Assembly (NCBI GenBank): GCA_019925795.1
Contig: CM034311.1
Location: 22,938,231 to 23,002,230, forward strand
Direction: 5' to 3'
Length of the DNA stretch: 64,000 bases
Source: Dendrobium chrysotoxum
Lineage: Eukaryota; Streptophyta; Magnoliopsida; Asparagales; Orchidaceae
Within the stretch, counting starts at the first letter, position 1. The number at the start of each line of letters is the position of its first letter. Below the pieces are notes generated by a model. It did not search any database. It saw only the letters and a list, made by a program, of their open reading frames with translations, and had not been told where the DNA came from. The translations under genes and the position numbers were made by a program. Positions 51,801 through 60,800 of the stretch are shown here, one piece after another.

Positions 51801-54800
51801 TATTAATTTAATAAATTTAGTATAAAATATAATATTAAAATTTATAAATTGAGTTAAATATAATATATTCTAATTTTTAAATAAGTATTAAATATGGCAA
51901 ATAAGATTAGAGAGCCGCATTAGATGGTTTGGACACATAAAACGTTGGCCTTCCAATGACCTGGTTGGAGAGTAATTGTATTTGATTTGGCCTATGTTAA
52001 GAATGATAGAGGTAGACTTAAAAAGACTGGGCTCTGAAAATTCGCGCCCCGGCCTCTCCACGGACCCCTTTTTTTCTTCTTTTCATTTATTTTCGGGTCA
52101 TCGAGGAGAGTTTTAATAGTTAAGTTCCTAGGCAAATTTTTAAAAGGTAGATTGCATTTGAAATAAGACATTACCTAGAGAGTTCACCCTCATTTTTGCG
52201 AGGACTTTATGAGCTGAGTTCTTGTTTCTTATAGGCACAAGCCCCTATAGTTAATTATCCCTCCCGATAATAAGAGAGAACTTTCAATTAAGGTTAGTTG
52301 TCAAACAGAAACATAATATTGGGCGTATAGTAGCAACATGGCTTTAGGTATTTGAAAACTTCACCATCTTGTACTTAAAGTTGGGGGGGGGGGGGGGGGG
52401 GGGGGCAGTTCTATCGACAAGGATTCCCATGGTTCCTTTATCCCGAGCCATCGTGGTCTCTAGTTTACTTAATTAGAAGAGGTAGTCGACCCAACCTAAC
52501 AGAAGGATCCTTGTTGGTAGGCAGAGGTTGCATCGTCCAAGGGAACCTTATAAACTTGGTGTTAATAGAGGGTTGTGCCTATAAGATTCATTGCTCAATT
52601 GAATCCATCTTAGTTGATAGAGGGTTGTGTTCTATTGATTATATCTTATTGATTCATTGCTCAATGATTTAACATTGTTAGGGAACATACGGGCTCTGGC
52701 CATAACTATAATTTGGTAGTGCCAATTGGCAGCAAAATCACCTGGTCAGAGGGTTCCGATCGTAGTCATTTACTTATGGTATCATTTAGTGGCAAAATCA
52801 TCGGTGTTGTGCCATTTGACGGTGAAACCATCGGTTAGAGGACACGTGTCACGTCCTTATTGACAAGAGATAGAATGAATCCTAGTTATATTAGCGACTA
52901 GACATTTGTTCTTTATGAGCTGACATAGTTTTCAAATTTATCCACCTCGGTAAATTGTTGTGGAGGGTGGATGAATTTTGCTTCAAGTATTTGATGATTT
53001 ATTTCAATTTTAATTATTCTTAAATTTAGATATTTTTGAGACTTTGAATTTTTATGGGATTTTAAGAGGTATTTTAAATATTTGTGGTCCCATCTTGTTG
53101 AAATAAACATTCAACACAGTCATCACCGGAGTAATGTTGTAATCACTTTAAAAGATTTGTATTTTGTTGAAGCTTAAAAGCATCATAAAGTATAGGATCC
53201 CCTTCAATTGAGATAAACATTCAACATAGCCATCATCGGGGTCTCTACGAGTTGTTACATTTCTATTAATTAAACCTTGTCAACTTTATCAATTTATCGA
53301 CAGAAGATGGGGTTCATATCTAAATTTATTTCTTAACTCGTGCAACATTCTCAGACGTTACATATATACTTATAATATACTCATCGGGGCCCATGCAGGT
53401 ATATGCTATTGAGTGCAATTTGTGGGATGTATTTATATGATTGTTATGCATATGTAGTGGATATATACAATACATCTACATATGTCACGTATATTGGCCT
53501 ATGCACTTTGTATTTTGCGTTCGCATACTATATAGTTGCAGTGCGCGACATTTTTTGCATGCAGATAGAATATTGCATGATATTACTTGAATGAAATCCT
53601 TTGCATCTAACAAATACATACAGGAGGACACTCGGCTGCGCATGTATGGCATATTTGCATGTAAATGCAATATTGAATAACATGTTCGAATGAAAATCTC
53701 TGCATCCTATAAATGCATGCAGGAGGTCATTTTGAACTGTGATTGAATGTCAAATGACATACTTAAATGAAACCTTTTACATATCACAGATGCATGCAAG
53801 ATGTCATTTTAAATTATGTTTGCAATGTCAAATGGCAATGCTCAAATGAAACCCTCTGCATATCATAAATGCACACATATTATGGGGTATCGTGGTCTCT
53901 AGTTTACTTAGAAGAGGTAGTCGACCTAACCCGACAGAACTATCCTTGTTGGTAGGCAGGGGTTGCGTCATCCAAGGGAACCTTGTAGACTTGGTGTGAA
54001 TATTTGTCAAAGGGGGCAAATTGAATCCATCTTAGTTGATAGAGGGTTATGTTCTATTAATTATATCTTATTGATTCATTGCTCAATGATTTAACATTGT
54101 TAGGGAACATACGGGCTCTGGCCATAACTGTAATTTGGTGGTGCTAATTGGCGGCAAAATCACCTGGTCAGAGGGTTCCGGTCGTAGTCATTTACCTATG
54201 GTATCATTTAGTGGCAAAATCATCGGTATGTGCCATTTGACGGTGAAACCACCGGTTAGAGGACACGTGTCATGTCCTTACTGACAAGAGACAGAATGAA
54301 TCCTAGTTATATTAGCGACTAGACATTTGTTCTTTGTGAGCTGAAGTAGTTTTCAGATTTATCCACCTCGGTAAATTATTGTGGAGGGTGGATGAATTTT
54401 GCTTCAAGTATTTGACGATTCATTTCAATTTTAATTATTCTTGAATTTCGATATTTTTGAGACTTTGAATTTTTATGGGATTTTAGGAGTTATTTTAAAT
54501 GTTTGTGGTCCCATCCAGTTGAAATAAACATTCAACACATTCATCACCGGAGTAATGTTGCAATCACTTTAAAAGATTTGTATTTTGTTGAAGCTTAAAA
54601 GCATCATAAAGTATAGGATCCCCTTCGGTTGAGATAAACATTCAACACAGACATCATCGGGGTTTCTACGAGTTGTTACATTTTTATTGATTGAACCTTG
54701 TTGACTTTATCAATTTACTGACAGAAGATTGGGTTCATATCTAAATTTATTTCTTAACTCGTGCAGCATTTTCAGACGTTACATATGTACTTACAATACG

Positions 54801-57800
54801 CTCATCGGGGCCCATGCAGATATATACTGTTGAGTGCAATTTGCGCGATGTATTTATATGATTGTTATGCATATGTAGTGGATGTATATAACACATCTGC
54901 ATATGTCATGTATATTGGCCTATGCACTTTGTATTTTGCGTTCGCATACTATATAGTTGCAGTGTACGGCATTTTTTGCATGCAGATAGAATATTGCATT
55001 ATATTATTTGAATGAAATCATCTGCATCTAACAAATACATACAGGAGGACACTCGACTGCGCTTGTATGACATATCTGCATGTAAATGTAATATTGAATA
55101 ACATGTTCGAATGAAAATCTCTGCATCCTATAAATGCATGCAGGAGGTCATTTTGAACTATGATTGCAATTTCAAATGACATACTTGAATGAAACCCTCT
55201 ACATATCACAGATGCATGCAAGAGGTCATTTTAAATTATGATTGCAATGTCAAATGACATGCTCAAATGAAACCCTATGCATATCGTAAATGCACACATA
55301 TTATGGGGTACATATGAATGCACATTTTAATGCATGAGAGGGGTGTTTTGCATAAATTATTATGCCTGCTACAATGTATGTATGAGAGCATTTTAAAATA
55401 TTTGGCACTAATCAATTGCGTGGGCAACTATCATTTGAAAGTGCGCAATGTTCTGTTTAGAAGCTTATAGACGTCTTCTGTCTGCTTGTACGAGTGTTGT
55501 AGATCCGGTGGTGCGGCATTGTGCTTTAGTGGCCCACGATTTTTACTATTGATTCTCTACTTTTGTGTATAGGTGGATTGTAGCATTGCATTCAAAATAG
55601 CTATGAGATACTTCATTGTTATGATGCAAGCTTAATTTTCTCATCTTTCGAGAGACCGGGTCCGTGAATCATCTAGTCCTTTGCTCAGATTGGATGAGGA
55701 CATCCAAATTACATGAGGTCATTTTGTGATAAATGAGGTATCATAATTTGATGAGACCAAAGGCTCGGCTGATGCGCTGTTGGAATTTTTTTTATCTCCA
55801 ATTCGTCACAAGATAACCTGCTTAAAGCGTGAACAAAACAAAGCAAACGATAGTTTTAAGTATTCCAATGACATTCTAGTATCTGAAATGCATAAGAGAT
55901 GTGGAGGATTTTCCTATAGTCAAAGGATAATGTGCTCAAGGAGCTCGTTCCATGCATTTATGACGCACACATAGGACATCAGGTTGTGAGGTGTGATCTC
56001 CAGGTATATGTCTTTTATTCAAATAATACGACATTTCTCCAAAAACCTTAGTATTTCTGAATAGTATTTCTGAAGAGGTGATAGAATGAAATATTTTTTT
56101 CTTCAACTACTCATTCTTTGATTTTACAGAACCATTCATAGAATCATTCAACTTCACATCTTAGTGTCATAGTTAGGGCCTCATGCTAGTAGCAGATCAA
56201 GAGGCCTCCTCTTTACACCAAGTTACCTCTTTTTGTTTTATCCCATTTGCCACCATGAGAACCTCTATGGTTATCAATTAGACGGTTTAGTTATACTTGA
56301 TCAATAAAAACTTAAACTCCAATGTAAGATGAATGCGCTTCTTCTCAGCGTGGTTGTTAATTACAAGGTTTTTCTATAGCGGCTTATAGGTGTCTACATT
56401 CGCTGCATATTAATTGCTTCTACCTATAGGGGATCAATACATTTGCCTATGAATAACACAGCACGTATGGTAAGATTCCTACAGTGGCTCGTAGGTATTT
56501 GTATCTGCTGCAAATCGATCATCTTTGCTTGCAGGGTATTGTTGTACTTGCTGAAAGCTTGGTTACTGGTGACTATATGAATACCCTACATTTACTGCAT
56601 GCTATATGTACACCTCTGCATATAGCATTATGATTCGCAGGTAGATTTTGTATGTCGTCACCATGCGGATGTTGGCTACTAGTTGAGCTGTATTTATTAC
56701 TGGCTTCTTGTACATGTTTGCCGGCAAATTGTCCTTCAATGCACATCTGTATCTCCTGCTCGTAGGGTATTACTGATGTAAATGTTGTACATTGATCACT
56801 TGATCTTTGCTTGCGAGGGATCAATGCATTTGCCTACCGCTTGTTGACTATCACTGTTGCACATACAGTTAATTTCCCATCATTGCTAGCATGGGCTCAC
56901 ACTCGCTACATATTGTATGTTTGCAAGGGGCTATGTCATGTTGGCTGCATGTTACTAGCCATCACATAGAGGTGGACTACTATGGCATAACAAGTCTCTT
57001 ACAGTCACTTATAGATTTTCATACTCATAGTGGACTACTGATTTTTGCTTGCATATGAGCTGTCTCATCATAAGTCCTTCTGCTCCTACATCTACTATAG
57101 TCCTCTTAGATATACTTGTATGAGAGTTATTATTATACTTGCATTATGTCCACTATCATCATCTAGGAGTGGCTTAGTGTGCTTATTTGTAGCAACACTA
57201 GTTGCATGCAACAGTGTTGACTACAGGGCATCACTGCATTCATTGCCTGTGGCCCTTGTGCGAGCTATTGTATGCATGGCATGTCTTCTATCATTGCCTG
57301 CAAGCATCACTACTTTAATCTACAAGATGGTTACAACTTGCATAATAAGTCTTGTGTTGTTGCATGTAGGAGGTATATGCACTCTTTGTAGCCAACTAAT
57401 GTAGCTTGCAAGTCATTCATGTCTGAAGATTTCCTACTACGAGTCCCTTGCTCGTTCGTTGATGTTTATTTGAATGATTAGAATTATTATTTGACATTTG
57501 CATTTTCAATTTTATTGTGCATTTTAAAGTTTAGGGTCCAATTCCATACTGTTCATTAATGTTTTGTTCCCTGCGTTATGTTGCAATCAGGTCTCGTGTT
57601 TAATTGGAATTTCGACAGCATCCAGGCATTTCTCCCGTTTAGAAAAATTTTGGGGAGTCTTAGCCTTTTCGTCATGTCAAGAAAGATGTGCACAGTAAGT
57701 GTCTGACGACACTGCGGTCGTAGTCTTCAACCCCACCACATAAAGAAAGACGTGCATAAGTCTTCAGGGGTACCTGTTTAAAAATACACAGTTTTTTTCC

Positions 57801-60800
57801 TATATGCATTGAAGCTCGTACACGGGTACTTAATTTTTGCCCCGCCACTCTAAAAAAAGCATGCAAATGGCTTACCTGCCTCGTCGCAAGCATCACAACA
57901 AGCTTTCTCCCACCGTGTTAAGAAATGCGTGCATGGGTGGTTGCTCGCGGTGTTGCAAGTGCCAAGGACAGGATTTTTAGTTTGAGTGATCATACCTTGG
58001 CGAGGGGACGTCAGCGGTGTCGTCAACGTCGAGAGTGACGATGATGCACGAGGATCGAGACATATGTACATTTTTTTATTTTCATTATTATTATTTTCAC
58101 AGTAACAATAATACTAGTTATCAATTGTAATTAATGATAATTAACAATAATTAATTATAATCAATGACAGTTAATTATAATTCACTATAATTAATTATAA
58201 TTAGCAGTATTTAATGACAACTAATTATAATCAATTTATCATAATTGATAATAATTAATTATGATTAATGGTGATTAACAATAATTAATTAATTTATGAT
58301 ACCTAATTATAATTAATAGTAATTAATGATAGTTAATCATGATTAATCATAATTAGCATTAATTAATTATGATTGATTATAATTAATAAAAATCAATTAT
58401 AACTAGTTACAACTAATCATGATTAATATTAATTAATTATCATTAATGGTAATTAATTATAATTAATTATAATGATAATGATAATTAATTGTAATTAACC
58501 ATAATTAATTATAATTAATTAATAATTAATCAATAATTAAAAAATGATTTTTACCTTCTATTTTGCTCGGGCTGAGGTTGGCACAGTGATAGGGAGAAAT
58601 GAATTGGGATTTGGGGTCTTATGTGAGGCCCAGAATCGGGTAGAGAGGGCTGTAGTCAACTGTATGCAAACAGGAGGGGATCCGGACGGGGTTGAGGTCG
58701 GCTGGATCGTGGAGGTTGGTGTCAGGATTGGAGCAGAATGTGTAAAGTATGTGCGATCGAGCTTCTTGGAAAGTCGAAGCAGGTGCGGCCGGCTGGGAGG
58801 GGTTCTGTTGAAGGGTAGAATTGGGATTTGGGGTTGGAAGAGCGGTTGGAAGAGGAGATCGGCTTCGTCTGTGTCAAACGGCACAGTGGAGGCGGGATTG
58901 TGGACGGCTTGCGTCGGCCTTGGGAAGAAGAGTTAGAGGTGAGTCCGAGGTCGGAACTGCAGGGGTCAGATGGCTTACGGGCAGGGAGGTCGTGAGTTAG
59001 AGGTGGATTGCTTCGTGTGAGGGAAGAAGAGTTTGGGTTTTGGCTTTGACGTTGAAATCAAGCGGAGGTTTGAGGCATAGGAGCTCGAAGCACGCGAACG
59101 ATCAGGTCGATTGTTCTATAATGGAGACGTGGCTAGGCCGGTTTTGGAAGCTGGCTTGCGATTGTGTGGAGTTCTAGTGCATTGGAGGAGGTGGATCGGA
59201 ACACAGGAAGCGTTCGACAGTTTTAGAGTTCATAGGTTGAACTGAGGTGGAAGACAAAAAATGACGTCTCATTCTCGTTTTAACAACGAGTCGGGATCGT
59301 GGAGTTGTGCATAGATCGTGCGAGGGTTGTTGTTGAGTTCGTGCGCAGCATAACACCGGATGTCCAGAGAGGGATAATCGAGATTTCTATGCGGAGAGCG
59401 TCGACGTCGAACAATATTACAGAGGTACGAACACAAATTTTTTATTTTAATTTTGATTTGTAATCGTTATTGATAATAATATTATTATCATTAACATTTC
59501 AAATAAGATTGAAACGCCTCAATCTTCGTGCAATTTTGAAATTTGCATGTTATTGCCTTGGAATATGTGCTGATTTCATCACACGATTTTCATTGAGAGA
59601 AATTATAGTCATTTTTGATGACTCGGACGTTCCAAATGCAACGGCGAAGTCCGTTTTGCAATCAGACATCATTTAAGCAGTGTTGCACGTCATTTTCGGG
59701 TATCGGTCATCGACTTTGATCAATTTCGTCCAATTCGACTACGAGGGGCTTCCACTTAGGGGAGTTTGATGTTCTGATCGCAACGATGCAATCCGTTCGA
59801 CTATTGGAGGTCGTTTGACTCTTCAAGTGATGCGTCGCGCGCGCTGGCCGTCATTTTTGTCGCTGATTTCACCCCTTTAGGTTAACAAATACTTGGTTAG
59901 AAAATATTATAAATGAACTTTTCTTATTGGATGTTAATGAGAATTTGAATCTTAACATAACATAATGGAGAAAAAAGATTTTGGTAGCCAATCCCATGTA
60001 GTGGGATAAAGGCTTGTTGATGTTGTTGTTGTTGCTGCATATAATTAACATTTATCAAAAAACACCAACCAAGCATTCTCACTTAGCCCCACCACTCCAT
60101 ATGAGTTCCTAACATATACAAAATAAAAAAGCTATATAAACCATACAAAAAAAAAGCTTCCCAAGTAATGCGGGACTAAATACTTAAATTGAAGTTCTTA
60201 TGTTTACAATACATACACAATTTCTTAAAATAAAATTTTAATTTTTCTAATATGAATAATATTTATTTTGTAGTTACTAATATTTAATTTTTTAAATATT
60301 TAATTATATATTATAAATAATTAATTTTTATATATTTGATTATACACATGAATGATTTATATATATAATTTTATGATGTGAATTTGTTATATATATATAT
60401 ATATGTAACATAAATCAGTAATAATTTATATTAATTTATATGCTTATATGTAAATTCATTTTAGATTAAAAATCAAATTTAAAGATTGAAGTTATTTAAA
60501 TTGAAAATTACAGAAGATATTGTGTATGAATTCTATTTATTTTTCAGTCACAAAACTATATCGTTACATAATTATTACGTCAATATTATATCATTCAGAT
60601 TTTATTTAAATAATTTTAATATTTATTATGCCATCATCCGATTCAACCTCTGTAAAACTATTGAACAAAAAATCTCTCATCCTTCCAGTTCTATATCTGC
60701 TCTTATTTTCACAACTTTGATATAGACTAATGTATAAACTAAAATAAGAACAACGATAGAAATCACTCAAAAGAAAGAAGGCCTCACACCAGTAAATTGA

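Noticed and set aside
57045..57404. 119-codon frame with hydrophobic segments in intron 8
   Set aside because: Falls in degenerate short tandem repeats of the large dispersed repeat; no start context or known domain.
58544..58936. 130-codon plus-strand frame with an overlapping 108-codon minus-strand frame in intron 8
   Set aside because: Both are products of G-rich composition on one strand; no family motif and no conserved start.
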